A DNA stretch of 64,000 nt from Rhizorhapis sp. SPR117 (GTDB lineage Bacteria; Pseudomonadota; Alphaproteobacteria; Sphingomonadales; Sphingomonadaceae): contig NZ_JAKKIE010000001.1 in NCBI RefSeq assembly GCF_021742065.1, forward strand, positions 124,001-188,000. Reading direction: 5' to 3'. Position 1 is the first letter of the stretch, and every line of letters starts with the position of its first letter. The position numbers were made by a program, and so were the translations under genes. The notes beneath the pieces were generated by a model, which saw only the letters and a program-made list of their open reading frames with translations, did no database searches and was not told the origin of the DNA. Below, piece after piece: positions 26,260 through 34,880 of the stretch.

Positions 26260-27309
26260 GAGTCAGACTCGCTCAGGTTTGCACATAGCCCGAGTGTCGG
26301 AGGTAGTTCGCGCATTCGGCTGGCCTGAAGCGGTTGAGGATGAGCTTGAGGGCGTCGCAGATGGCTTCGAACGATCGGGGTGCGGCGCGGCGTAGCAAGG
26401 CTTTGAGCTTGGCGAAGGCCTGTTCGATCGGGTTGAAGTCGGGGCTGTAGGGCGGGAGGTAGAGCAGTCCCATCCCGGCGTCCTCGAGGCATTGGCGGAT
26501 CCCGGCCACCTTGTGCGCCGGCAGGTTGTCGCAGACGACAATGCTGCCCGGCCGCATCTCGGGGATCAGGTGTTCGACGAGCCATTGCCGGAAGATGCTG
26601 CCGTTCATCGGTCTGTCGATCAGCATCGGCGCGAGGATGCCATCGTGCTGGAGCCCGGCGACGAAGGTGGACGTCATCCAGTGGCCATGCGGCGCCTGGC
26701 CGTAGAGCGGCTTGCCCTTGCGACCCCAGCCGCGCAGCCGGGTCATGCTGGTCGTGGTCCCGGTCTCGTCGACGAACACCAGCGAAGCGAAGTCCAGCCC
26801 GGCCTGCGCCGCGCGCCAGATGTCGCGGGCGATGACGACATCGGGCCGGTCCTGCTCAGTCGCGAAGATGGTCCTTTTTTTTGTGCCGCAGCCCGAGCCG
26901 CCTGACCATCCGCCAGACACTCGCGTAACTGACCGCGACGCCGCGCCTGGCAAGATCGTCCCGCACCTCGCCCAGCGTCAGCTCGGACGCCTGCGCCAGC
27001 CGATCGGCGATCCATCCCGCTTGCTCCGTCAGCTTCGAGCGCCGGTCGCCACCCATCGGCCGCGCCGCATGGCTCGTCGTTCGCTGATAGCGTCGATACC
27101 AGTTGCCCGCCGTGCTCGGCGCGATGGCGAACGCCGCCCCAACGTCACGGCAGCTCCTCCCCGCCGCCATCGCCGCAACGACACGGTCGCGCAGATCATC
27201 TGAATAAGGCTTGCCCATCCCATGCCGGCCTCCGTCCCAGCCAGCACTCTGAATCAGAAAATCAGCCCGATGGGAATCCTCGCCGATTCAACTTGGTCGC
27301 ATCCGACTC
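26260..27309 (-). mobile_element. IS630-family insertion sequence
   Basis: A 1,050-bp element is bounded by imperfect inverted repeats starting GAGTC and is flanked on both sides by TA (26258-26259 and 27310-27311), the target duplicated by IS630/Tc1-type elements. The left end continues GAGTCAGACTCGCTCAGG and the right end, read inward, GAGTCGGATGCGACCAAG. It encodes a transposase in two overlapping frames joined at a poly-A run. Confidence 0.88.
26273..27218 (-). CDS. IS630-family transposase, expressed by frameshifting
   Basis: The upstream frame (27218 to 26856) encodes the HTH part (KPYSDDLRDRVVAAMAAGRS... MVRRLGLRHKKKDHL). The downstream frame (to 26273) encodes the DDE catalytic domain: LVFVDETGTTTSMTRLRGW (first Asp), GSIVVCDNLPAHK (second Asp), and PYSPDFNPIEQAFAKLK (Glu). 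The frames overlap at a run of eight A residues (minus strand) near 26873-26880, a slippery site typical of this family's programmed frameshift. The full DDE triad is present, so the enzyme may be active. Confidence 0.88.
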
Positions 27310-27335
27310 TAGGAAATCAAACCCCGGGACGCGTC

Positions 27336-28115
27336 TCAGGCCGCTCCGATCGCGATATAGATGCCCACGGTAATGACGAGCAGGGCGAACGCACGCTCGA
27401 ACAGCATCTTGTGGGCGGCAAACTTCCGGCCGAGCAGAATGCCCAGTGCTGCCCCGCCGACACCACCGGCGATGAGCAGCGCCGTAAGCGGCCAGTCGAC
27501 ATGGCCGGACAGCGCATAGGAGGTGGCCGTGGTCAGCCCGAGCGCGGTGACGACGACCAGCGAGGTGCCGACTGCATAGGCGAACGGCATGGCCGTCGCC
27601 GCAATCAGCGCGGGCACGATCAGGAAGCCGCCGCCGATGCCGAAGAAGCCGGCGGCGAGTCCAACGCCCAGCCCCATCGGCACCAGCCGGGGGAGCAGCA
27701 CCGGAGCTGTCGTGCGCGACAGCCGGACATTCGGATCATCCTCACGCCGGCGCTTGCGCAGCATCGAAAGCCCGACGCCGATCATCAGCAGGCCGAACAG
27801 CATCAGCAGCCTGCTTCCATCGACAGCCTTGCCGATCTCCGCTCCGATCGCGGCGCCAATTATGCCGGCTGCCGCAAAGACGATCGCGCAGGGCCATTTG
27901 ACCATGCTCGCACGGGCATGACCGGCAAGGCTCGTGGCGGCATTGGCCGCAACCGCGACGGCGGCGGTTCCGATCGCCGCATGGGTCGAGCTGACGCCGA
28001 CCACATAGACCAGCAGCGGCACGGCAAGGATCGAGCCGCCGCCGCCCACCAGGCCCAGCACGATGCCGATGAGACCACCCGAGAGCAGCGCCAGCAGGAT
28101 TTCCGTCGCGGTCAC
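27336..28115 (-). CDS. TauE/SafE family sulfite exporter
   Basis: This 259-residue protein has eight hydrophobic helices with the repeated TauE motifs GLIGIVLGLVGGGGSILAVP near the N-terminus and GLAAGFFGIGGGFLIVPAL in the second half. The family exports sulfite or related sulfur anions. Start GTG at 28115 lies 5 bp beyond the rhodanese stop. Together with the rhodanese, the two-Cys ArsR repressor and the divergent persulfide-dioxygenase-like gene, it likely removes sulfite made during sulfide detoxification. Confidence 0.9.
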   Translation of the reverse strand: MTATEILLALLSGGLIGIVLGLVGGGGSILAVPLLVYVVGVSSTHAAIGTAAVAVAANAATSLAGHARASMVKWPCAIVFAAAGIIGAAIGAEIGKAVDGSRLLMLFGLLMIGVGLSMLRKRRREDDPNVRLSRTTAPVLLPRLVPMGLGVGLAAGFFGIGGGFLIVPALIAATAMPFAYAVGTSLVVVTALGLTTATSYALSGHVDWPLTALLIAGGVGGAALGILLGRKFAAHKMLFERAFALLVITVGIYIAIGAA

Positions 28116-28120
28116 GATCG

Positions 28121-28639
28121 TCAGGCCGCCATCCGGCGGTTCCACGGCATATGTCGCAGCAGCCGCGCCATGCCGCACCAGCCCGTCCCGCCCGCGAGCA
28201 TCAGCCCGGCGCCGACAAAAGCGGAGAGGGCGAAAAAGCCGGGACCAACGAGAAAACCGAGTGCAACGCCCAGCAGGACCAGCCCGCCGGCGGCAAGCTG
28301 CACCTGCCGCATCAGTTCCAGCGGTTGGCGCCGGTCGGCCGCGACCTCCAGCCCGGCGCGGCGCCATGCGTCGATCCCGCCCTCGATCAGATAACAGGGC
28401 GCACCGGCAGCGGCGGCAGAAAGGCGTGCGACATTGGCCCCGGTACGCGCGCCCGAGCGGCAATGGAACACCACCGGGCAATCACCGGCCCGAAGGCGGT
28501 CGATTTCGGCCAGCGGCACATTGTCCGCGCCGGGGATATGTTCGCGCGCATGTTCGTCAGGCGCGCGGATGTCGATCAGCTTCGCGCCGTTCCGTATCAG
28601 GCGCTGCGCTTCGGCAGGTGTAACGGATGTCATCGTCAT
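28121..28639 (-). CDS. Rhodanese with C-terminal DUF2892 membrane domain
   Basis: This 172-residue protein has an N-terminal rhodanese domain (KLIDIRAPDEHAREHIPGA; active-site loop CRSGART with Cys60) followed by two membrane helices (GGLVLLGVALGFLVGPGFFA and FVGAGLMLAGGTGWCGMARL) of the DUF2892 type, a YgaP-like layout. It transfers sulfane sulfur at the inner membrane. A strong AGGAGGA ribosome binding site precedes ATG 28639. It lies 4 bp after the arsR-type stop and before tauE, so these three form one leftward operon. Confidence 0.92.
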   Translation of the reverse strand: MTMTSVTPAEAQRLIRNGAKLIDIRAPDEHAREHIPGADNVPLAEIDRLRAGDCPVVFHCRSGARTGANVARLSAAAAGAPCYLIEGGIDAWRRAGLEVAADRRQPLELMRQVQLAAGGLVLLGVALGFLVGPGFFALSAFVGAGLMLAGGTGWCGMARLLRHMPWNRRMAA

Positions 28640-28643
28640 CGGA

Positions 28644-28961
28644 TCAGTCCTCCTGACAGTAGAGTTGATAGAGGGTGGCGAACAGCGCCTCGGTCCGGGG
28701 ATCGGCGATCCGGTACCAGAGCGTCTGGCTCTCGCGGCGAAAGGCGACCAGCCCTTCATCGCGCATCTTCGCCAGATGCTGCGACAGGGCCGACTGCGAG
28801 AGGCCCACGTCATCGGCGAGATCGCCGACCGTGCGCTCGCCATGTTCGACGAGCTTGCACAGCACCATCAGGCGCCGGTCATTGCCGATAGCCTTCAGGA
28901 TTTGCGCCACTTCGCCGGCCTTCTTCTCGAAGGCGGCGAGGTCCATCGGGGGCTTGAGCAT
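28644..28961 (-). CDS. bigR: ArsR-family repressor of the BigR/SqrR sulfide-sensing type
   Basis: This 105-residue winged-helix protein (ERTVGDLADDVGLSQSALSQHLAKMRDEGL recognition region) has exactly two cysteines, Cys35 in MVLCKLV and Cys102 near the C-terminus in LYQLYCQED. This is the pair that forms a di- or tetrasulfide in BigR and SqrR when sulfide or persulfide is present. The As(III)/Cd(II) metal motif ELCVCDL is absent. It is the first gene of the leftward operon and faces the persulfide-dioxygenase-like gene across the AT-rich operator region 28978-29012, so it probably represses both directions. Confidence 0.85.
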   Translation of the reverse strand: MLKPPMDLAAFEKKAGEVAQILKAIGNDRRLMVLCKLVEHGERTVGDLADDVGLSQSALSQHLAKMRDEGLVAFRRESQTLWYRIADPRTEALFATLYQLYCQED

Positions 28962-28977
28962 CGCAACATCTTTCAGT

Positions 28978-29012
28978 TAGATATTGCTAATATAGAATAT
29001 ACTAATATATAG
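28978..29012. promoter_or_regulatory. AT-rich BigR-type operator between divergent sulfur genes
   Basis: ATATT-GCT-AATAT (28981-28993) is a perfect short inverted repeat, followed by the near-repeat ATATACTAATAT (28997-29008). BigR-family operators are AT-rich palindromes overlapping the promoter, and this segment sits between the divergent repressor and hydrolase genes. The assignment is by symmetry, composition and position. Confidence 0.6.
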
Positions 29013-29035
29013 TCAAGGAACGAATGGAGGTTCTC

Positions 29036-29923
29036 ATGACTGCCACGCCGATCATCGAAGCGTTCTTCGACGAGTCCACCAACACGATCAGCTACCTGGT
29101 CATCGATCCCGCCACGCGCCTTGCCGCCGTGATCGACCCCGTGCTTGATTTCGACTTGCCCAACGGCGAGGTCGATACCGGCTCGGCCGACCGGATACTG
29201 GCGATGGCGGAGGAGAAGGGCTGGCGCATCACCATGGTTCTAGAGACACACGCTCACGCCGACCATCTGTCGGCGGCGCCCTATATCAAGGCAAAGACCG
29301 GCGCGCAGATCGGCATTGGCGAGCATATCCGTGACGTGCAGAAGATCTTCCGCCCAGTCTTCGCATTCGATGACCTGAAGACCGACGGCTCCGACTTCGA
29401 CCGGCTCTTCGTCGATGGAGAGCGTTTCGCGCTTGGGACGCTGGAGGTCGAGGCAATGCACACGCCCGGCCACACCCCCGCCGACCTGACCTACCGGATC
29501 GGTGATGTAGCCTTCGTCGGCGATACGTTGTTCATGCCGGATTACGGCAGCGCACGGGCGGATTTTCCCGGCGGCGATGCCCGCCAGCTATACCGCTCGA
29601 TCCGCAAGTTGCTCAGCCTCCCGGACGACACAAGGCTGTTCCTCTGCCACGACTACAAGGCGCCCGACCGCGACGACTATCGCTGGGAAACGACCGTGGG
29701 TGAACAACGCCGCGCCAGCGTGCATGTGCATGACGGGGTGAGCGAGGATGAATTCGTCGCAATGCGGGAAGCACGCGACGCGACATTAGCTGTGCCGAAG
29801 TTGCTGCTACCGTCGATTCAGGTGAACATCCGTGGCGGGCGCTTTCCAGCCGCGGACGCCAATGGCGTGCGGTTCCTACGCATCCCGGTCAAGATCAAGG
29901 ACGGAATTGAGCAGGGAATTTAA
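29036..29923 (+). CDS. Metallo-beta-lactamase-fold hydrolase (persulfide dioxygenase-like, Blh type)
   Basis: This 295-residue enzyme has the metallo-beta-lactamase motif THAHADHLSAA near the N-terminus, HTPGHTPADLTY, GDTLFMPDYGSARADFPGG, and a final His in LFLCHDYKAP. This set matches the ETHE1/Blh persulfide dioxygenases, which oxidise glutathione persulfide to sulfite with iron. The start at 29036 has GGAGG 5-9 bp before it; an ATG at 29024 is less well placed. It is divergent from the BigR-type repressor. Sulfite made here would be handled by TauE and rhodanese. Confidence 0.9.
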   Translation: MTATPIIEAFFDESTNTISYLVIDPATRLAAVIDPVLDFDLPNGEVDTGSADRILAMAEEKGWRITMVLETHAHADHLSAAPYIKAKTGAQIGIGEHIRDVQKIFRPVFAFDDLKTDGSDFDRLFVDGERFALGTLEVEAMHTPGHTPADLTYRIGDVAFVGDTLFMPDYGSARADFPGGDARQLYRSIRKLLSLPDDTRLFLCHDYKAPDRDDYRWETTVGEQRRASVHVHDGVSEDEFVAMREARDATLAVPKLLLPSIQVNIRGGRFPAADANGVRFLRIPVKIKDGIEQGI

Positions 29924-29925
29924 GT

Positions 29926-30057
29926 TCAGCTGTTCAGTGGCAAAGGTCCGACGTGCCGCAGCCGGATGATCACCCCTCCCCCGATCAGCACGATCAACGA
30001 CAAGCCGATCAACGACAAGCCGATCATCACCAAGGGCATGATCGGCTGCTGCGGCAT
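29926..30057 (-). CDS. 43-residue single-helix membrane peptide
   Basis: A short ORF from ATG 30057 to TGA 29926-29928 encodes one strong membrane helix (PLVMIGLSLIGLSLIVLIGG followed by a basic RLRH). The helix is built on a DNA tandem repeat of 15 bp (29991-30035). It starts 12 bp after the stop of the CobN-like fragment on the same strand, so it may be the surviving last gene of a cobN-type operon. Small membrane partners are common there. I cannot name a family. Confidence 0.5.
   Translation of the reverse strand: MPQQPIMPLVMIGLSLIGLSLIVLIGGGVIIRLRHVGPLPLNS
29991..30035. repeat. 15-bp tandem repeat, about 2.7 copies
   Basis: CGATCAACGACAAGC is repeated twice exactly and a third time with several changes. 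It lies inside the small membrane ORF on the minus strand, where it encodes the repeated LSLIG unit. Confidence 0.75.
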
Positions 30058-30069
30058 AGCTTTGCGGGC

Positions 30070-30405
30070 CTACTGGGCGGGGACAAGCTCGTAGCCGGAG
30101 ACCCTTCCGGAAGCGGATGGACCACTCACCGCAGGCGTGTTCGGAGTTGGTGCCGGGGCGACCGGCACAAGTGGCCGGGGCACGGTTGTGGATGCCCTTG
30201 TCGCATCGGCCCCGGACACGGACGACGGCGCGCCCGCCAGCGTCTCGATCTCGGCGCGTGTCGCCGCATCCGCGCGCCAGTCGCCGCGCTTGATGGCATC
30301 GAACATGTGATGCGCCAGCCTGGTCCGTGCCGCCGGATCATGCTCGGCGAAGAAGCGGTCCATGCCAAGTTTGTAGCGGTCGCGCAGATAAGCCCCACGA
30401 AATAC
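30070..30405 (-). pseudogene. CobN-like C-terminal fragment
   Basis: The minus-strand frame reads RGAYLRDRYKLGMDRFFAEH, PAARTRLAHHMFDAIKRGDW, then a Thr/Pro-rich linker and a final GYELVPAQ. This resembles the extreme C-terminus of CobN-like cobaltochelatase large subunits. The frame stays open to 30498, but the N-terminal part (about 30405-30498) has a different character and looks like fused flanking DNA. A cobN gene is over 3 kb, so this is only the tail. The identification is from memory of the family and is moderate. Confidence 0.45.
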
Positions 30406-30745
30406 TACGCAGGAAGTTTTCCTTGTCGCGAAAGTCCTGATATCCACGACAAATTTCACGGCTCGGCTGTTAAGCAGCGCTCGGATCACACGATTCATAT
30501 TCAGCAGGATCCGGTCTATCTGGCGTCAGTGGCACACAGGAAACCGCTGCTGGAACGCGGGCCGGCGGCGGTGCGGTGAAGGATCTGGCTGCGGCAGCGC
30601 TGCTCCTTGGCGGCGCATTCACCAGGTGACAGTAACGCTTCGCGCGACCCCCACAAAGCCACTCAATGGTCCTGAAAATCTGGTCGACAGCGTCGTCTAT
30701 TCCATGCTTGATCATCCTATCCATGCCATAAATCAGCGGGAGACG

Positions 30746-31291
30746 ATGGTGAGCCAGGCTATTGATGTTCTAAAGCACGAACATGACGCCATCCTGATGG
30801 CCCTCAAGATACTCGATCAAATCTCGGACGAAGCCAGACAGGGGAAGGCGACATCAGAGGATATCATGCAGTTTCTGGGGTTTCTGCGGGAATTTGTCGA
30901 CACATGCCACCATGGCAAAGAGGAGGGCCTGTTGTTTCCCGCCATGATTGAGGCAGGTCTACCAGCCGATGGCGGACCGGTGTCGGTGATGCTGTCGGAG
31001 CATGAACAGGGCCGCGCGCTTGTCGCGGCAATGGCCAATGCAACCGAACCAGCAATGTTACCGGCGAAATTTTCAGAAGCAGCGACTGCTTATGCCGACC
31101 ACATGAGAACGCATATCGAGAAGGAAAATACCGTCCTGTTCCCGATGGCTGATCGCATCGTCGCACCGGAAGTGATGGATGGCCTGGTCTCCGCCTTTGA
31201 TCGACACGAAGAGGAGGTGATGGGCTCAGGTCGCCACGAACAGCTGCACGACATGCTCAAGGACCTGAAGGTGAAATATCTCGATTCATGA
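30746..31291 (+). CDS. Hemerythrin-like protein
   Basis: This 181-residue four-helix protein carries the diiron ligand pattern of the hemerythrin HHE family: His in VLKHEHDAI, His and Glu in TCHHGKEEGLLFPAM, and His in LSEHEQGRALV and YADHMRTHIEKENTVLFPMAD. Such proteins bind oxygen or nitric oxide or scavenge iron in the cytoplasm. ATG at 30746 follows a GGGAG ribosome binding site; an upstream open frame to 30626 is rejected as leader. It stands alone. Confidence 0.9.
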   Translation: MVSQAIDVLKHEHDAILMALKILDQISDEARQGKATSEDIMQFLGFLREFVDTCHHGKEEGLLFPAMIEAGLPADGGPVSVMLSEHEQGRALVAAMANATEPAMLPAKFSEAATAYADHMRTHIEKENTVLFPMADRIVAPEVMDGLVSAFDRHEEEVMGSGRHEQLHDMLKDLKVKYLDS

Positions 31292-31676
31292 TAGTGGGCG
31301 GCCCTGAAGCACGGTGTGCCGAAGGCTTAGTAGTGGTCGTTTCCGGCCATTCCATCGATAGCTTTGGTGCGGCTGCATCCCGGGCGAAGGCGCGCGGCGT
31401 GCCTCGTCAGAGTGAACGCGAAAAATGTAAGCGCAATTTCGTTACGCGTCGGTTCCACTCATAGAACGACGCTACGGAAACTCACGTAGCGACACTGCGG
31501 GATCGAACCCGCAATGTCACATACGGTCTCGCGGTGCTTCCCGAGGTGAGACTGGATGAGAGGGCTGTCATGGCTGGGAAAAGGCAAGGAAGGCATGTTG
31601 CGCATAAGGTTGCTGTTCGCGGCACTTGCGTCCAGCATGGACGCTTCCGGGTAAATCACCGCGAAAGGAGAGGCCC
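31292..31676. other. Intergenic with two tandem hairpins
   Basis: No gene is supported. Two adjacent stem-loops at 31470-31491 and 31491-31518 are the main structure, described separately. The DNA before the NfeD-like gene ends with an AAAGGAG ribosome binding site at 31663. Confidence 0.5.
31470..31518. other. Two tandem perfect hairpins
   Basis: CGCTACG pairs with CGTAGCG around GAAACTCA (31470-31491). Directly abutting it, GACA-C-TGCGGG pairs with CCCGCA-A-TGTC around ATCGAA (31491-31518) with one mismatch. The stems touch at 31491. No U-tract follows, so a terminator is uncertain; a structured RNA leader or recombination site is possible. Confidence 0.55.
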
Positions 31677-33077
31677 ATAACGCGCATCCGCTCCACCTTC
31701 TGTCCGTCGTTCGTCCTGGTTCTGTTGGGTCTCTTGGCGGGCCTGCTGTTTTGGGCGGCGCCGGGCTTGGCGCAACCTGCACGTACGGCCCCGGTACTGT
31801 CGTTGCAGGGCGCGATCGGCCCCGCGACCTCCGACTATATTGTTCGGGGGCTGGAGCGCGCGGCCGCCGAGCGCGCGCCGCTGGTGGTCATCGAAATGGA
31901 CACGCCGGGCGGCCTCGACAGCGCGATGCGCGACATCATCCGGGAGATCCTGCGTTCGCCGGTGCCGGTGGTGACCTATGTCAGCCCGAGCGGCGGACGG
32001 GCCGCCAGTGCCGGGACCTACATCCTCTACGCCAGCCATGTCGCGGCGATGGCGCCGGGCACCAATCTCGGCGCGGCGACGCCCGTGCAGATCGGCGGCG
32101 GGGGCAATCCCCTGTCCCCGCCCCACGACGGGGACGAAAAGGATGAAGCGGCCGCGCCCAAAGCGGAGGATGCAAGTCAGGCAAAGGCCCGCAACGACGC
32201 CATCGCCTATATTCGCTCGCTCGCCGAGCTCAGGGGGCGCAACGCGGACTGGGCGGAAGCAGCCGTACAAACCGCGGCCAGCTTGTCCGCGAATGCCGCG
32301 CGCGAGCAGAATGTCATCGATCTCGTCGCCCGAGACCGTGCCGATCTTCTCGCCCAGCTCGACGGGCGCACGGTCGCCATCGGGGGACGCGAGGCCAAGC
32401 TCGCGACCCGCGATCTCACGCTGGCCGATGCGCCGCCGAACTGGCGCACGCGCTTTCTCGGCGCGATCACCGATCCGAACGTTGCCCTGATCCTGATGAT
32501 GATCGGCATCTATGGCCTGATGTTCGAGTTCATGAACCCCGGCGCGCTCTATCCCGGGACGATCGGCGCGATTTGTCTCCTTACCGGCTTGTATGCCTTT
32601 TCGGCCTTGCCGGTGAACTACGCCGGCGCTGCCCTTATCCTGCTTGGCATCGCCCTGATGGCGGCGGAAGCCTTCTCGCCCTCTTTCGGCATATTGGGCA
32701 TTGGCGGACTGGTCGCGTTCATGCTTGGCGGAGCGATCCTGATCGACACCGACGTCCCGCAGTTCCAGATCAGCTGGCCAGCCATCGCCAGTGTGGCCAT
32801 CGCAAGCCTGGCACTTACAGTCGTGATCGCCCGCCTGGCGCTGGTCTCGCGGCGACGAAAAATCGTCAGCGGCCGGGAAGAGATGATCGGGGCCAGCGGC
32901 ACGGTGCTCGACTGGAACAACGGAACCGGTCATGTCTTCGCGCATGGCGAACGCTGGCAGGCTGCGGGCGTTGCCGATCTAACAGCAGGCATGTCCGTGC
33001 GTGTCACAGGGCTTGAAGGCCTGACGCTCGACGTCACACAGGCCGATACGGATTTCGCCAGTTCCATGGAAAACTAA
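31677..33077 (+). CDS. NfeD-family ClpP-like membrane serine protease
   Basis: This protein of about 466 residues has a signal/anchor helix ([21 protein letters not shown]), a ClpP-class protease domain ([20 protein letters not shown], then the serine motif [13 protein letters not shown], and GTNLGAATP), four membrane helices (about residues 255-390), and a C-terminal OB-fold NfeD domain ([20 protein letters not shown]). It cleaves the partner slipin encoded 11 bp later, as known for NfeD/stomatin pairs. An AAAGGAG ribosome binding site is followed six bases later by ATA, not ATG, at 31677; a TTG at 31626 is an in-frame alternative without a site. Confidence 0.88.
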   Translation: MTRIRSTFCPSFVLVLLGLLAGLLFWAAPGLAQPARTAPVLSLQGAIGPATSDYIVRGLERAAAERAPLVVIEMDTPGGLDSAMRDIIREILRSPVPVVTYVSPSGGRAASAGTYILYASHVAAMAPGTNLGAATPVQIGGGGNPLSPPHDGDEKDEAAAPKAEDASQAKARNDAIAYIRSLAELRGRNADWAEAAVQTAASLSANAAREQNVIDLVARDRADLLAQLDGRTVAIGGREAKLATRDLTLADAPPNWRTRFLGAITDPNVALILMMIGIYGLMFEFMNPGALYPGTIGAICLLTGLYAFSALPVNYAGAALILLGIALMAAEAFSPSFGILGIGGLVAFMLGGAILIDTDVPQFQISWPAIASVAIASLALTVVIARLALVSRRRKIVSGREEMIGASGTVLDWNNGTGHVFAHGERWQAAGVADLTAGMSVRVTGLEGLTLDVTQADTDFASSMEN

Positions 33078-33088
33078 GGAGAAGCAGG

Positions 33089-33865
33089 ATGGATATGCTC
33101 GGTAGTCTGGCCTTCTACATTCCGGCGTTCGTCCTCGTTCTTCTGTTCCTGACAGCGGCGATCAAGATTCTGCGCGAATATGAGCGCGGCGTGGTGTTCA
33201 CCCTCGGCCGCTTCACCGCCGTCAAGGGCCCCGGCCTCATCCTTCTCGTCCCCTATGTCCAGCAGATGGTCCGCATGGATCTCAGGACGGTGGTGCTCGA
33301 CGTGCCCACACAGGACGTGATCTCGCGCGACAATGTCTCCGTCCGCGTCAGCGCGGTAATCTATTTCCGGGTTATCGATCCCGAACGGGCGACCATTCAG
33401 GTCGAAAACTTCATGCAGGCGACCAGCGAGCTTGCCCAGACGACGCTGCGCTCCGTCCTCGGCAAGCATGAGCTGGACGACATGCTGGCCGAGCGCGACA
33501 AGCTCAACGCCGACATCCAGAAGATCCTCGACGCCCAGACCGACGCCTGGGGGATCAAGGTCGCCAATGTCGAGATCAAGCATGTCGACATCGACGAATC
33601 GATGGTTCGCGCGATCGCGCGCCAGGCGGAAGCCGAGCGCGAGCGGCGCGCCAAGATCATCAACGCGGAAGGTGAGCAGCAGGCCGCGCAGAAGCTGCTC
33701 GAAGCCGCCGAAATCCTAGGCCAGAAACCCGAAGCGATGCAGCTTCGCTATCTCTCGACCCTCAACGTGATCGCCAACGAGCGCAGCTCGACAATCGTCT
33801 TTCCCTTCCCGATGGACCTCAAGGATTTCCTGAACGCGGTCCCGCGCCGCGGGAAGGAAGATTGA
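33089..33865 (+). CDS. SPFH/band-7 protein (slipin, stomatin-like)
   Basis: This 258-residue protein has one N-terminal membrane helix ([21 protein letters not shown]), an SPFH domain ([44 protein letters not shown]) and a charged coiled coil ([20 protein letters not shown]). It oligomerises in membrane microdomains and is the substrate or partner of the NfeD protease encoded directly before it. GGAGAAGCAGG precedes the ATG. Together the two form the classic nfeD-slipin operon. Confidence 0.94.
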   Translation: MDMLGSLAFYIPAFVLVLLFLTAAIKILREYERGVVFTLGRFTAVKGPGLILLVPYVQQMVRMDLRTVVLDVPTQDVISRDNVSVRVSAVIYFRVIDPERATIQVENFMQATSELAQTTLRSVLGKHELDDMLAERDKLNADIQKILDAQTDAWGIKVANVEIKHVDIDESMVRAIARQAEAERERRAKIINAEGEQQAAQKLLEAAEILGQKPEAMQLRYLSTLNVIANERSSTIVFPFPMDLKDFLNAVPRRGKED

Positions 33866-34141
33866 GTTTCCGTTCGGCGCCGCGATTCCCCAAGCGAGAT
33901 AGGGATCAGCCGAAAGCCGTGTCGGTCGGACGACGAACCTTCGCGATGTGTGGCAGAGATCACGGGCGACCCGTGACTTTGCGCCCGCTGGCGTCGACAC
34001 AGCTCGGCGACCATTTCGTTTGAGAGGGACTGGACCAGCTTGCGCAAGTCGCCGCGATTATGCGCCAGTCGGTTCAAGGGATCGATCATCCCTCCTTCAT
34101 TCAGGGCTGACGCAGCCTTCCTTGACCTGCCCGATAATTAT

Positions 34142-34161
34142 ATATAGGACTCCTACTATAT
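34142..34161. promoter_or_regulatory. Inverted repeat in the MarR-gene promoter
   Basis: ATATAG-N8-CTATAT lies 16-35 bp before the start of the MarR-type gene in an AT-rich promoter stretch. MarR regulators usually bind such symmetric AT-rich sites in their own promoter. This is inferred from position. Confidence 0.45.
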
Positions 34162-34176
34162 TAGAGTCGAGGACCG

Positions 34177-34809
34177 ATGACCGCCGACGCCCATATCATG
34201 ACCGGATTGTCGCGGATCGGGATGCTGCTGCGATCGGAAGGCTGGCGGCAGGCTGAGGCAACCGGGCTCACGCCAACCCAGGCCCAGATCCTCGCTTATC
34301 TCGTCGCCCGTGGCCCCGCGCGCGTCGGTGCAATCGCAACCGAGATTGCCGTGACCCATCCGACGGCAAGCGACGCCGTCGCCGCGCTGGTCCGCAAGGG
34401 CTATGTCGAGAAGCTTCGGGATCCCGATGACGCACGTGCGGTGCGGCTTCATCCGACGGACTCAGGTAAGCACCTGGCCGGCGAAATGGCGGTCTGGCCG
34501 GATGCCCTGTTGGGCGCCGTCGAGATGCTCGATGAGGGAGAGCGCGCCGCCTTCCTCAAAGGACTCACCAAGATGATCGGCGCGCTCCAGATACGCGGCG
34601 CAATCCCTGTCCAGCGCATGTGCGTCTCCTGCACGCATTTCCGGCCCAATGTCCATTCCGATGCGGCCACGCCGCATCACTGCGCCTTCGTGGACGCCGC
34701 TTTCGGCGACGCATCGCTGCGTCTCGATTGCGGCGATCACGTCGAAGCCGACGCATCCGCGCGGCTTGAAAGCTGGGCTCGCTTCTTAAAGGAGCCTGCC
34801 CATATGTGA
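34177..34809 (+). CDS. MarR-family regulator with C-terminal Cys-rich extension
   Basis: This 210-residue protein has a MarR winged helix (LTPTQAQILAYLVARGPARV, then TASDAVAALVRKGYVEKLRDPDDAR with the wing). A C-terminal extension carries four cysteines in CVSCTHFRPN, HHCAFVDAAFG and LRLDCGDHVEAD. Such a cluster could bind zinc or an iron-sulfur cluster or sense thiol stress. It is about 60 residues longer than a standard MarR. The two genes that follow encode small thiol-redox proteins, supporting a redox-sensing role. A perfect 10-bp hairpin overlaps its stop codon. Confidence 0.85.
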   Translation: MTADAHIMTGLSRIGMLLRSEGWRQAEATGLTPTQAQILAYLVARGPARVGAIATEIAVTHPTASDAVAALVRKGYVEKLRDPDDARAVRLHPTDSGKHLAGEMAVWPDALLGAVEMLDEGERAAFLKGLTKMIGALQIRGAIPVQRMCVSCTHFRPNVHSDAATPHHCAFVDAAFGDASLRLDCGDHVEADASARLESWARFLKEPAHM

Positions 34810-34841
34810 GCGCCCCGCTCGCGGCAACGAACGGGGCGCTC
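34808..34841 (+). terminator. Hairpin overlapping the MarR stop codon
   Basis: GAGCGCCCCG pairs perfectly with CGGGGCGCTC around a 14-base loop, beginning in the stop codon of the MarR gene and ending 40 bp before the thioredoxin-like gene. It could terminate or attenuate transcription between regulator and redox genes. Confidence 0.6.
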
Positions 34842-34880
34842 GGTTCTCCACCCTCGAAAGCAAGGAAGGAACATCTCATC

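Noticed and set aside
27222..28394. 390-codon plus-strand frame opposite tauE and across the IS end
   Set aside because: It spans the IS boundary and is antisense to a clear membrane-protein gene.
31491..31518. Possible tRNA T-arm or attachment site
   Set aside because: The minus strand reads GCGGGTTCGATCCCGC, but the loop is one base off, and no anticodon or acceptor stem can be found around it.
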